Source: Blastococcus sp. MG754426
GTDB lineage: Bacteria; Actinomycetota; Actinomycetes; Mycobacteriales; Geodermatophilaceae
Assembly: GCF_021699055.1 (NCBI RefSeq)
Contig: NZ_SSXC01000007.1
Location: forward strand, 22,036 to 86,035
Direction of reading: 5' to 3'
Length of the DNA: 64,000 nucleotides
The notes beneath the pieces were generated by a model. The model saw only the letters and a program-made list of their open reading frames with translations. It did not search any database and was not told the origin of the DNA. Shown one piece after another: positions 51,456-59,520 of this stretch (positions within the stretch are counted from its first letter, which is position 1; each line of letters opens with the position of its first letter). The translations under genes and the position numbers were made by a program.

Positions 51456-51532
51456 CGCCCGCGGGCCCGCTCGCCGCCTCGTGCGGACCGGGCGGGCGGC
51501 GACCGCCGCGGCCGACACGCCATCGGCACTTC

Positions 51533-51568
51533 TACGGATCTCTACGACGGGCGCTAGAGATGCCCATA
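51533..51568. repeat. TCTA/TAGA palindrome, copy 3
   Basis: Its core is CTCTACGACGGGCGCTAGA (19 bp, same length as the others), and the flank TTCTACGGATCTCTA resembles copies 1 and 2. It overlaps the -10 region of the AAA gene. Confidence 0.6.
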
Positions 51569-51572
51569 CGGT
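51567..51572 (+). promoter_or_regulatory. -10 box TACGGT of the orphan AAA gene
   Basis: TACGGT ends 7 nt before the ATG at 51580 and touches the right arm of palindrome copy 3, so a regulator bound there would block transcription. Confidence 0.55.
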
Positions 51573-51579
51573 GCGATGC

Positions 51580-52785
51580 ATGGATCCCGTCCGGAACCCC
51601 TACGCCCCGGGTGCCGGCCAGCGCCCGCCCGAGCTGGCCGGCCGCGACGACGAGCTGCAGGCCTTCGACGTCGTCCTCGAGCGCATCGCGCGCGGCCGCC
51701 CGGAGCGGTCCCTGGTGCTCACCGGCCTGCGCGGCGTCGGCAAGACGGTGCTGCTCAACCAGCTGCGCTCGGCCGCCATCACGCGGGGTTGGGGCACCGG
51801 CAAGATCGAGGCGCGGCCCGAGCAGTCGCTGCGCCGGCCGATCTCCTCCGCGCTGCACATGGCGCTGCGCGAGCTGGGCCCGCGGCACGGCGACCAGGAG
51901 TCGGTGGCCGAGGTGCTGGGGGTGGTGAAGGCGTTCGCCCAGCGGGGGTGGGTGGGTTCCGACGGCACGGTGGCCAAGGTGCGCGACCGCTGGCAGCCGG
52001 GCATCGACGTCCCCGCCGCCACCGGGCGGGCCGACTCCGGCGACATGGAGATCGATCTGGTCGAGCTGCTGAGCGACGCCGCCGGGGTGGCCGCCGACAT
52101 CGGCAGCGGGATCGCCCTGTTCATCGACGAGATGCAGGACATCCAGCCCGACGACGTCTCGGCGATCTGCGCCGCCTGCCACGAGCTCTCGCAGCAGGGT
52201 GCGCCGCTCATCGTCGTGGGCGCCGGGCTCCCCCACCTCCCGGCCGTCCTCTCGGCGTCCAAGAGCTACTCGGAGCGGTTGTTCCGCTACCTGCGCATCG
52301 ACCGGCTCGAGCGCGCCGCCGCCGACCGGGCGCTGCTCGCCCCTGCCGAGCGGGAGGACGTCACCTTCGAGCCGGCCGCCCTCGACGCCCTCTACGAGGC
52401 GGCCGACGGCTACCCCTACTTCGTGCAGGCCTACGGCAAGGTCACCTGGGACGTCGCGGCCTCCTCCCCCATCACCGCCGCGGACGTCGCCATGGCGGCA
52501 CCGGTCGCGGAGGCCGAGCTCGCCGTGGGGTTCTTCGGCTCGCGCTACGACCGGGCCACCCCCGCCGAGCGGGAGTACATGCACGCGATGGCGGAGCTGG
52601 GCGGGCCGGGCGGCGCGGCGGTCGCGACCTCCGAGGTCGCGGTCTCGCTGGGGCGCAAGCCCGCGTCGCTGTCCCCCGCCCGTGACTCGCTGATCAAGAA
52701 GGGGCTGGTCTACTCCGCCGAGCGCGGCCAGATCGCGTTCACGGTGCCGCACTTCGGCCGGTACCTGCTGCGCCACCCCGACTGA
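51580..52785 (+). CDS. Orphan AAA ATPase
   Basis: This 401-aa protein has a Walker A TGLRGVGKTVLL near residue 48 and a Walker B-like ALFIDEMQDIQ, with a sensor region LIVVGAGLPHLPAV. A C-terminal winged-helix-like segment (RKPASLSPARDSLIKKGLVY) resembles the DNA-binding tails of Orc/Cdc6-type or STAND-like ATPases. No partner gene is adjacent. Start ATG 51580 follows the -10 box directly. It ends 12 bp from the convergent phosphatase. The function is unknown; nucleic-acid-linked signalling is a guess. Confidence 0.82.
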   Translation: MDPVRNPYAPGAGQRPPELAGRDDELQAFDVVLERIARGRPERSLVLTGLRGVGKTVLLNQLRSAAITRGWGTGKIEARPEQSLRRPISSALHMALRELGPRHGDQESVAEVLGVVKAFAQRGWVGSDGTVAKVRDRWQPGIDVPAATGRADSGDMEIDLVELLSDAAGVAADIGSGIALFIDEMQDIQPDDVSAICAACHELSQQGAPLIVVGAGLPHLPAVLSASKSYSERLFRYLRIDRLERAAADRALLAPAEREDVTFEPAALDALYEAADGYPYFVQAYGKVTWDVAASSPITAADVAMAAPVAEAELAVGFFGSRYDRATPAEREYMHAMAELGGPGGAAVATSEVAVSLGRKPASLSPARDSLIKKGLVYSAERGQIAFTVPHFGRYLLRHPD

Positions 52786-52797
52786 GGGAGGACCGGC

Positions 52798-54570
52798 TCA
52801 CGCCGGGTGGGGGACCGCCGGCGGGAGCACCTCGGGCCCGGCCTCGACGGGCCGGGGGCGGTCGACCGCGTGCGCCCGCACCGCCAGGACGGCGACGTCG
52901 TCCTCGACGCCCTCGCCGAGCATCTCCTCGAGCAGCCGGTCGCAGAGCTCGTCCAGGGAGAGATCGGCCGACCCGGTCAGCACGGCCCGCAGCCGCTCCC
53001 GGCCGTCGTCCAGGAGCTCACCGCGCCGCTCGAAGAGGCCGTCGGTGAACAGGACGAGCGTGCTGCCGTCGGGCAGGAGCGCGACGCCGTCGGAGAGCTG
53101 CCCGACCCAGCCCGAGCCCAGCGGCGGCCCGACCGGGACGGCCAGGTCGCGCACCGTGCCGTCGGCCAGCAGGAGCAGCGGGTCGGGGTGGCCGGCCGCG
53201 GCCCAGTGCAGGCGGCGCACCCCCGCGGCCCGCTCGGCCTCGCCCTGCTCGATGCGGCAGACCAGCGCGGTGGCCATCGCCGGCACCGCCAGCCCCACCA
53301 GGGCGTTGTCCACCCGGTGCAGCAGCCCGGCCGGCTCCTCCAGCCGGTCGAAGGCGATCGCCCGCACCAGCGTCTTGATCTGGCCCATCGCCGCGGCCGC
53401 CGCGATGTCGTGGCCCATCACGTCGCCGATGACCAGCACCGTGTCACCGTCGGGCTGCAGGAAGGCGTCGTACCAGTCGCCGCCGATGGAGATGCCGTGC
53501 GTCGCCGGTCGGTAGCGGACCGCGAGCTCGAGGTGGTCCGGCTGCACCGGCGGGGAGAGCAGGCTCAGCTGCAGCCGTTCGGCCACCTGGTGGTTGAGGG
53601 TGGCCAGGCGCGCGTTGTCCAGTGCCAGGGCCGCCCGCCGGGAGGCGATCTCGGCCGTCCGCAGCTCCGCCGGCGTGTGCGGCCCCCGGTCGGCGCCGTT
53701 GACGAGGGTGAAGGCGCCGAACACCTCACCCCGGGCGACCAGCGGGAAGGTGGCCACCGCGGAGGGGGCCAGCGGTGCGAGCGCCGCGCGGCTCGCGTCG
53801 TCCCGGATCATCGTCTCGAAGTCGTGCTCGGTGAGCCGCTCGATGACGACCGGCTGGGCCCGGCGCAGGGCCACCGGCACCGGGGCGCTCGTGTCGTTGG
53901 AGGCCACCCGCGCGTCGGCGTAGCGGTGCATCGCCTCCGCCATCGCAGGGTCGCGGTGGGCCCGGCCGACGTCCCGCCGGGTGCCGTCGGGGTCGACGAC
54001 GCTGACCAGGCACCAGTCGGCCAGCTCCGGCACGACCCGTGCGGCGAACCGGCCGACCGCCTCGTCCGCGTCGAGCGTGGAGGTCATCTCCTGGCTGATC
54101 TCGCCGAGGAGCATGAGGAACCGGCCGGACTCCTCCGCCACCCGAGCGGCCCGCGCCGCTTCCGCGGCGGCCACCTCGCGGGCGCGGACGGCGGCGGCGC
54201 GCTCCTCCTCGGCGCGGCGTGCCAGGGTGATGTCGTCGTAGGTGACGACCAGGCCGGCGTCGGTCAGGAAGGCGTCGGCCCGGAACCAGGTGCCCAGCGG
54301 CTCGTACCAGGCCTCGACGCTGCCGGACCGGCCCGAGTCGCGGACCGAGCGGTAGAGGCGATCGAACGGACCGCCGACGGCCTCGGGGAACTCCACCCAG
54401 ATGTCCCGCCCGAGGAGCTCGGGGACGGTGCGGGCCAGCACCCGCGCCCCCGCCGGGTTGATGTACCGGAAGCGCCAGTCCCCGGACAGGACGAACATCG
54501 GGCGCTCCATGCCCTCGACCGCCTGCAGCAGCAACCCGCTCAGCTCCGGGGCGGTGCCGTCCACCCTCAT
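52798..54570 (-). CDS. PAS-GAF-PP2C sensor phosphatase
   Basis: This 590-aa protein has PAS (about residues 10-120, FRYINPAGARVLA), an Ala/Arg/Glu-rich coiled-coil-like helix (125-165), GAF (170-330) and a C-terminal SpoIIE-type PP2C phosphatase (about 370-570, with ISIGGDWYDAF, VIGDVMGHDIAAAAAMGQ). It is a shorter paralog of the gene at 36082. It likely dephosphorylates an anti-sigma antagonist. ATG 54570 is the best start by domain alignment. It diverges from the RsbW-like ATPase, an expected partner. Confidence 0.88.
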   Translation of the reverse strand: MRVDGTAPELSGLLLQAVEGMERPMFVLSGDWRFRYINPAGARVLARTVPELLGRDIWVEFPEAVGGPFDRLYRSVRDSGRSGSVEAWYEPLGTWFRADAFLTDAGLVVTYDDITLARRAEEERAAAVRAREVAAAEAARAARVAEESGRFLMLLGEISQEMTSTLDADEAVGRFAARVVPELADWCLVSVVDPDGTRRDVGRAHRDPAMAEAMHRYADARVASNDTSAPVPVALRRAQPVVIERLTEHDFETMIRDDASRAALAPLAPSAVATFPLVARGEVFGAFTLVNGADRGPHTPAELRTAEIASRRAALALDNARLATLNHQVAERLQLSLLSPPVQPDHLELAVRYRPATHGISIGGDWYDAFLQPDGDTVLVIGDVMGHDIAAAAAMGQIKTLVRAIAFDRLEEPAGLLHRVDNALVGLAVPAMATALVCRIEQGEAERAAGVRRLHWAAAGHPDPLLLLADGTVRDLAVPVGPPLGSGWVGQLSDGVALLPDGSTLVLFTDGLFERRGELLDDGRERLRAVLTGSADLSLDELCDRLLEEMLGEGVEDDVAVLAVRAHAVDRPRPVEAGPEVLPPAVPHPA

Positions 54571-54782
54571 CCGTGCCGTGCCCCGTCCCGCCGCGCGGTC
54601 GGCAGCCTGACTGGAGAGCCTGACCGTTCCGCGGGCGGATGGCAATGCCGCAACCCCGCTTCCCTCCTCCCGAGGGGCGAGTGATGCCGCGCACACTCCG
54701 GGATCAGCGCGGCGCAGGGGGTTGACACCGACGGGGTCTGGGAACCCACGGAACGGTCGACGACCCGAGACGAGGGGGGAGC

Positions 54783-55232
54783 ATGGGGCGACTCGCGTGG
54801 CCGGTCCGACCGCTGCCGGACGGGCGCGGCGAGGTGTGGCGCTGGCGGCTCGGGTCCCTCGCGGAGCTCCCGCGGGCCCGGGCGGCGCTGCGGTCGCTGA
54901 TGCACGACGTCGAGGAGGCGCCCGCCGACGAGGTCTCCGGCGAGCAGCTGGTGCTGGCGTTCGACGAGCTCGCCTCCAACGCCCTGCGGCACGGGGAGCA
55001 GCCCGTGGTCGCCACCGTCATCGCCGGCAGCGGCGGCTGGCTGCTGGACGTGAGCGACCAGGCCCCGCAGGCCATGCCGGCCCCCACGGTCGACCGCGAT
55101 CCGGCGAAGGGTGGCATGGGGTTGCAGCTGGTGGCCCGGCTGTCGGTGGCCCACGGCTGGTACGTCGACGACGACCGCAAGCACGTCTGGGCCTGCCTGC
55201 CCACCGCCTGCGAGGAGCGCGCGTCCGCCTAG
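54783..55232 (+). CDS. RsbW-like anti-sigma serine kinase (HATPase_c)
   Basis: This 149-aa protein is a single GHKL ATPase domain with N-box ELASNALRHG and the ATP-lid GGMGLQLV. Members phosphorylate an antagonist protein and release or hold a sigma factor. ATG 54783 has GAGGGGGGAG upstream. It diverges from the PAS-GAF-PP2C phosphatase and thus resembles an Rsb-type partner-switching locus, though no STAS-domain antagonist is in the window. A strong hairpin follows. Confidence 0.85.
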   Translation: MGRLAWPVRPLPDGRGEVWRWRLGSLAELPRARAALRSLMHDVEEAPADEVSGEQLVLAFDELASNALRHGEQPVVATVIAGSGGWLLDVSDQAPQAMPAPTVDRDPAKGGMGLQLVARLSVAHGWYVDDDRKHVWACLPTACEERASA

Positions 55233-55237
55233 CCGCG

Positions 55238-55251
55238 GTTCCACGTGCAAC
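55238..55251. promoter_or_regulatory. parS-like palindrome GTTCCACGTGCAAC
   Basis: Identical to the 14-mer at 6687-6700. It lies between the RsbW-like gene and its terminator hairpin. Confidence 0.35.
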
Positions 55252-55292
55252 ACGAGACCCCCGCCGCCCCGAGGAGCGACGGGGGTCTCGTG
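55251..55292 (+). terminator. Hairpin terminator after RsbW-like gene
   Basis: CACGAGACCCCCG (55251-55263) and CGGGGGTCTCGTG (55280-55292) form a perfect 13-bp stem with a 16-nt loop; flanking CCGCGG words extend the symmetry. Confidence 0.8.
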
Positions 55293-55413
55293 GTCCGCGG
55301 TGGGCACGGTCGTCCCGAGTGGGCCCCGGAGGGGTCCGCGCAGGGACGACGCAGCAGCTCAGCGAGCGCCGGGGACGGCACCTGGCCGCGGTGCGGTCCG
55401 GAGGACCGCGATG

Positions 55414-55908
55414 TCATGGCACGACGAAGCTGAGCGCTCCCTTGCCGTAGGTGGGCACCTCGATGGCGAGGTCCACCCGGTTGAACGCCGCCAGCATCCC
55501 GGCGAGGTCGCCGGGGAGCTCCTCCCCCGGGGCGTAGAGCCTGTGCAGCTTGGAGTGCGGGGCGCCCGGGGTGTTGAACAGCGCGGAGAGCACGTTCACC
55601 ACCTCGTGCAGCGCCTCGAGCTGCATGGCGGTCAGCTCGCCGTCCTCCTCGACGGCGTCCTGGCACCCGCCCGGGGGCAGGAGGGCCAGCGCGCCGCCGG
55701 TGTAGGCCGCCGCGCCGAGGTCCAGCAGGCACAGGGCGTTGACGGCCATCTGCGGGTCGACGTAGACGGCGACCGCCACCGGCTTCTCCGGCGTGGGGGT
55801 GACCGGCGCGCCGGGCGAGACGTTGACCGCCTTGCCGACCAGACCGGTCAGCATGTCCCGGACGTCCTTGGCGGCGGGCAGCTGCACACCCGTGGTGGGG
55901 GCGGTCAC
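55414..55908 (-). CDS. CheX/CheC-like protein, last gene of chemotaxis run
   Basis: This 164-aa protein has one E-x-x-N phosphatase-type motif (HEVVNVLSALF, E102/N105). It matches the CheC/CheX idea but lacks the usual second half and the Gly that follows Asn in standard members, so it may be a structural or inactive variant. It pairs with the CheY at 55905, which it overlaps by 4 nt (GTGA). Its role would be to remove phosphate from that CheY or otherwise modulate signalling. Confidence 0.65.
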   Translation of the reverse strand: MTAPTTGVQLPAAKDVRDMLTGLVGKAVNVSPGAPVTPTPEKPVAVAVYVDPQMAVNALCLLDLGAAAYTGGALALLPPGGCQDAVEEDGELTAMQLEALHEVVNVLSALFNTPGAPHSKLHRLYAPGEELPGDLAGMLAAFNRVDLAIEVPTYGKGALSFVVP

Positions 55909-56267
55909 GCGATCACCCCGTCCAGGTGCTCCTTGAAGGTGTCCTCGGTGAAGGGCTTGGCGATGAGGAAGAGGGCGCCGGCGTTCGCCGCCCTCTCCCG
56001 CATCTCCGCGGAGCCCTCGGAGGTGACGAAGCCGAACGGGACGGCCGAGCCGGAGGCGCGCAGCGCCTGCAGGCACTCGATGCCGGTCATGTTCGGCATG
56101 TTCCAGTCCGACAGCACCAGGTCGGGCTGCTCGGAGGAGACCTTGGCCAGCGCGTCGGCGCCGTCCTCGGCCTCCACGATGTCGTGGTCGTCGTAGCCGG
56201 CCTGGCGCAGCGTGCGGATGACGATCTGCCGCATGACGCGGCTGTCGTCGGCGATCAGGATCTTCAC
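55905..56267 (-). CDS. cheY: CheY-type single-domain response regulator (second)
   Basis: This 120-aa receiver has the acid pair D7/D8, phosphoacceptor D54 (LSDWNMPNM), T82 and K104 (IAKPF). It lacks an output domain, so it acts by binding a target such as the flagellar motor when phosphorylated by CheA. ATG 56267 lies directly after the CheX stop at 56268. It overlaps the following CheX-like gene. Two CheY proteins in one run suggest that one drives the motor and the other acts as a phosphate sink. Confidence 0.9.
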   Translation of the reverse strand: MKILIADDSRVMRQIVIRTLRQAGYDDHDIVEAEDGADALAKVSSEQPDLVLSDWNMPNMTGIECLQALRASGSAVPFGFVTSEGSAEMRERAANAGALFLIAKPFTEDTFKEHLDGVIA

Positions 56268-56807
56268 TCAGGACACCTCGTTCTCGCGGGTAGGGGTGGA
56301 GCCGGGCAGGGGCGGGAGGGCCCCCTGCACCGAGATGGCGACGGGCTCGCCGCGCCAGAGCAGGTCCAGCCGGCACACGTCGGCCGGGTTGCGGACCAGC
56401 GGTGCGTTGCCCACCTGGGGCAGGCTGAGCGCCGAGGGGCCCGGCAGCGCGGCCTTCACGTTGCCGCCGACGACGTTGGCGATCTCGCCGAAGGCGTCGG
56501 CGACGTCCTCGTCGTCCAGCACCGCCGGGGCGGTGTCCCGCAGCAGGGCGCGGGAGAGCTCCTCGGCCGTGCTGCGGGCGGTGGTCAGGACGACGCTGCC
56601 GGTCCAGGGGCCGACGACGTCGACCCAGCTGGACACGATGTCGACCGGCAGCTCGCCCGGCAGCGGGACCAGGACCTCGTCCTCGCCGATGAGGGCGACC
56701 CACGCCTCGGCGGCGATCGCCTCGACGGTCGCCGGGTCGATCAGGTCGGTGATGACCGGGCGCACGTCACTGGCGCGACGCCGCGCGCCGGTGTCCGTCG
56801 TCGTCAC
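56268..56807 (-). CDS. cheX: CheX-like CheY phosphatase
   Basis: This 179-aa protein has the CheC/CheX/FliY phosphatase motif DAFGEIANVVGGN (D104, E108, N111, G114), which holds a water for hydrolysis of CheY-phosphate. Such proteins shorten the CheY signal. The start GTG overlaps the preceding CheY stop by 4 nt, and the gene sits between two cheY genes, so it probably serves both. It is soluble. Confidence 0.85.
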   Translation of the reverse strand: MTTTDTGARRRASDVRPVITDLIDPATVEAIAAEAWVALIGEDEVLVPLPGELPVDIVSSWVDVVGPWTGSVVLTTARSTAEELSRALLRDTAPAVLDDEDVADAFGEIANVVGGNVKAALPGPSALSLPQVGNAPLVRNPADVCRLDLLWRGEPVAISVQGALPPLPGSTPTRENEVS

Positions 56808-57187
56808 AGGGAGACCTCCTGCGGGAGCAGGCCGAGGAGCGCGAGCTTGTCGCGGATCGCGTCGGCGGTGAACGGCTTGATCACGTACTCGTGCGCGCCG
56901 GCGGCCAGCGCCCGGACGATCTGGGTGTGCTCGCTCTCCGAGGTGACCATCATCATGGTCATCGAGCGCCACGCCGGGTTCGCGCGGACGGCCGAGACGA
57001 ACTGCAGCCCGTCCATCACCGGCATGTTCCAGTCGATGGTGGCCAGGTCGGGGAGCCAGCCCTCGCCCAGCACGTCGAGCGCGGCCCGGCCGTGCTCGGC
57101 GTCCCGCACCTCGTAGCCGAAGCCGGCGAGGATGCCGGTGACGATCCGGCGCATGGCGCGGGAGTCGTCGATCACCAGTGCACGCAT
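56804..57187 (-). CDS. cheY: CheY-type single-domain response regulator (first)
   Basis: This 127-aa receiver has D7/D8, phosphoacceptor D52 (IDWNMPVMDG), T82 and K104 (VIKPF). It follows cheR by one base and overlaps cheX by 4 nt, so it is co-transcribed. It is a CheA target; only the presence of a second CheY downstream makes its exact role uncertain. Confidence 0.92.
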   Translation of the reverse strand: MRALVIDDSRAMRRIVTGILAGFGYEVRDAEHGRAALDVLGEGWLPDLATIDWNMPVMDGLQFVSAVRANPAWRSMTMMMVTSESEHTQIVRALAAGAHEYVIKPFTADAIRDKLALLGLLPQEVSL

Positions 57188-57188
57188 G

Positions 57189-58013
57189 TCATGCCCCCTT
57201 CAGCGGGCGGTAGGCGGAGCTGCGGCCGACGACGACCCGCTCCCAGGAGTCGTCGACGCCGAGGGTGGTCTCGGCGGCGCCGAGGAACAGCCACCCGTCG
57301 GGCCGCATCAGGTCCCGCACACGGCGGAGGATCGACTGCTTGGTCGGCAGGTCGAAGTAGATGAGCACGTTGCGCAGGTAGACGACGTCGAACGGGCCCA
57401 TCCGCGGCAGCGGCGCCGCGAGGTTGCACTCGCTGGCGTTCACCATGCGGCGCAGGTCGGGCGACACCTCCCACTCGTTGCCCGCGCGGGTGAAGTGCCG
57501 GACCAGCATCGGCGCCGGCAGGCCCCGGTTGACCTCGAGCTGGCTGAACCGGCCGGCGCGGGTGCGCTGCACCATCTCGCGGGAGAGGTCGGTCGCGGTG
57601 ATGGACACCCGGGAGGTGGCGTTGGGCAGGGCGTCGTCCAGGAGCATCGCGATCGTGTACGGCTCCTGCCCGCTGGAGCAGGCCGCCGACCAGATCTGCA
57701 GCCGCTCGCTGGGCCCGCGGGCGGCGAGCAGCGACGGCAGCACCGTCGAGGTCAGCGCGGTGAACGGGTCGCCGTCGCGGAACCACGATGTCTCGTTGGT
57801 GGTGAGCGCCTCGACGATCCGCCGCGTGCTGTCGGCGTCCGGGCGGACGCGCACGTTCTCGACGAGCTTGGTGACGTCGGTCAGCCCCATCTGCCGGGCG
57901 ATCGGCAGGAGGCGGGCCTCCACCAGGTACTCCTTGCCCGGCTGGAGCACGATGGCGCTCTCCTTGCGGACGAGGTCACGGACCCAGTCGAAACTGGTCG
58001 CGGTCAGACTCAT
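57189..58013 (-). CDS. cheR: Chemoreceptor methyltransferase CheR
   Basis: This 274-aa protein has the CheR N-terminal helical domain and the SAM-binding core (QIWSAACSSGQEPYTIAMLL, then ITATDLSREMVQRTRAGRFS and PFDVVYLRNVLIYFD). It methylates glutamates on chemoreceptors for adaptation. ATG 58013 overlaps the cheB stop by 4 nt. The two adaptation enzymes CheB and CheR are thus made together. Confidence 0.94.
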   Translation of the reverse strand: MSLTATSFDWVRDLVRKESAIVLQPGKEYLVEARLLPIARQMGLTDVTKLVENVRVRPDADSTRRIVEALTTNETSWFRDGDPFTALTSTVLPSLLAARGPSERLQIWSAACSSGQEPYTIAMLLDDALPNATSRVSITATDLSREMVQRTRAGRFSQLEVNRGLPAPMLVRHFTRAGNEWEVSPDLRRMVNASECNLAAPLPRMGPFDVVYLRNVLIYFDLPTKQSILRRVRDLMRPDGWLFLGAAETTLGVDDSWERVVVGRSSAYRPLKGA

Positions 58014-59119
58014 CGACGACCTCCCACGGCCATGGCTGGTGCGGTGTTCAAGGGTGCGGCGCGCGTGAGGTGGCGCTGGATCGCCTCGGCGATCCGGTCG
58101 AGCGGCAGCACCTCGTCGGCGTAGCCGGCCTGGGCGACGGCCCCGGGCATGCCCCAGACGACGGAGGTCGCCTGGTCCTGCACGACGACGGTGCCGCCGG
58201 CGTTGCGGATCTCCCCGCAGCCGTTCCGCCCGTCGGCGCCCATGCCGGTCAGCACGACCCCGAGGACGGCGCCGTCGTACGCGGCGACCGCGGAGCGGAA
58301 GAGCGGATCGACGGCGGGGCGGCAGAAGTTCTCGGGCGGGTTCTGGTTCAGCGCCGTGGTGAACCCGGCGCGGCCGTCGGCGCGGACGACCAGGTGGTGG
58401 TCACCGGGGGCCAGGTGCACGGTGCCGGGTGCCAGCGGGGTGCCGTCGACCGCCTCGACGACGCGCAGCGGCGAGAGCCGGTCGAGCCGCTGGGCGAACT
58501 GGCGGGTGAAGACGGGGGGCATGTGCTGGGCCAGCAGCACCGGGACCGGGAGGGTCGCCGGCAGGGCGGGCAGCACCCGCGCGAGCGCCTCCGGCCCCCC
58601 GGTGGAGGAGCCGATGACGAGCACGGCCGGCTTCTTCCCCGGGCCGGTGCGGGGCGCCGCCGGCCGCGGCGGCGGGGCCACCGGGGCGGCCGGGCGCACG
58701 GGGGTGACCGGGCGCCCGGTGAGCGCCTTGATCTTCGGGATCAGCTGCTCGCGCACGCTCTCCATGGACTGCGCCACGCTGCCGACGTTGGCCGGCTTGG
58801 TCACGTAGTCGTTCGCCCCCGCCGACAGCGCGTCGAGGGTCGCGGTGGCGCCGCGCTCGGTGAGCGTGCTGAACATGATGATCGGCACCCGGTCGCGCGT
58901 CCTGCGGATCGCCCGGACCGCCTCGATGCCGTTCATCTCCGGCATCTCGATGTCCATCGTGACCAGGTCGGGCCGCAGCTGGGGCAGCTTGCCGAGGGCC
59001 ACCTTGCCGTTGACGGCCGTGCCGACGACGTCGATCCCCGGGTCCGCGGAGAGCACGTCGGTGACGATCTTGCGGACGACGACCGAGTCGTCGACCACCA
59101 TCACCCGGATCGGGTTCAC
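58010..59119 (-). CDS. cheB: Chemoreceptor methylesterase/response regulator CheB
   Basis: This 369-aa protein has an N-terminal receiver with phosphoacceptor D56 (VTMDIEMPEMNGIEAV), a Pro-rich linker (about 140-160) and a CheB esterase domain with the Ser-His-Asp triad: S172 in GSSTGG, H199 in AQHMPPVF and D296 in GMGADG. It removes methyl groups from receptors when phosphorylated by CheA. GTG 59119 has AGGAGGAC upstream. It is the first gene of the cheB-cheR-cheY-cheX-cheY-cheX run and has a sigma28-like promoter. Confidence 0.95.
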   Translation of the reverse strand: MNPIRVMVVDDSVVVRKIVTDVLSADPGIDVVGTAVNGKVALGKLPQLRPDLVTMDIEMPEMNGIEAVRAIRRTRDRVPIIMFSTLTERGATATLDALSAGANDYVTKPANVGSVAQSMESVREQLIPKIKALTGRPVTPVRPAAPVAPPPRPAAPRTGPGKKPAVLVIGSSTGGPEALARVLPALPATLPVPVLLAQHMPPVFTRQFAQRLDRLSPLRVVEAVDGTPLAPGTVHLAPGDHHLVVRADGRAGFTTALNQNPPENFCRPAVDPLFRSAVAAYDGAVLGVVLTGMGADGRNGCGEIRNAGGTVVVQDQATSVVWGMPGAVAQAGYADEVLPLDRIAEAIQRHLTRAAPLNTAPAMAVGGRR

Positions 59120-59165
59120 ACGTCCTCCTGGCCCCTGCCCGCGCCGATCGGCGGGCATGTTGTCT

Positions 59166-59192
59166 GTATCGGCATCTCCGCGTCCGGCTTGA
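59166..59192 (-). promoter_or_regulatory. Sigma28 (FliA)-type promoter of the cheB operon
   Basis: On the minus strand TCAA (59189-59192), 15 nt, then GCCGATAC (59166-59173) matches the flagellar sigma consensus TAAA-N15-GCCGATAA at 10 of 12 fixed positions. It lies 47 nt upstream of the cheB start. Confidence 0.7.
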
Positions 59193-59520
59193 GCCCTTCC
59201 GCGGTGCGGACCCCGCGTTCCCGGAATGTTCGGGAGATCGGCGACGGAATTCCGCGGCGCGGCGCCGGAAAAGCCACACCGACGCCGCCCCGAGAACCTC
59301 GACACGCATTCCTGGGGAATGGTCGGAGCGGGTCCCGGGTGCGGCTCGCCGCGTGCCCTGGGCGCCCCAGCGGCGCCGCGGGGTCGTGGCCGAGGCGTGC
59401 TGGTGCTGCTCGGCATCTTCGGCGGCGGACCGGCCGTCTGAAGCCGACACGCACCATGCGTGGCGTGATCTTCTCGCCACCGGTGCAGATCGACGGTGGC
59501 CGGAGCGACGACCACCCGGA

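Noticed and set aside
59226..59441. A plus-strand small open frame in the cheB upstream gap
   Set aside because: It overlaps the region just beyond the sigma28 promoter, has no ribosome-binding site, and its predicted product shows no domain and a composition typical of non-coding GC-rich DNA.
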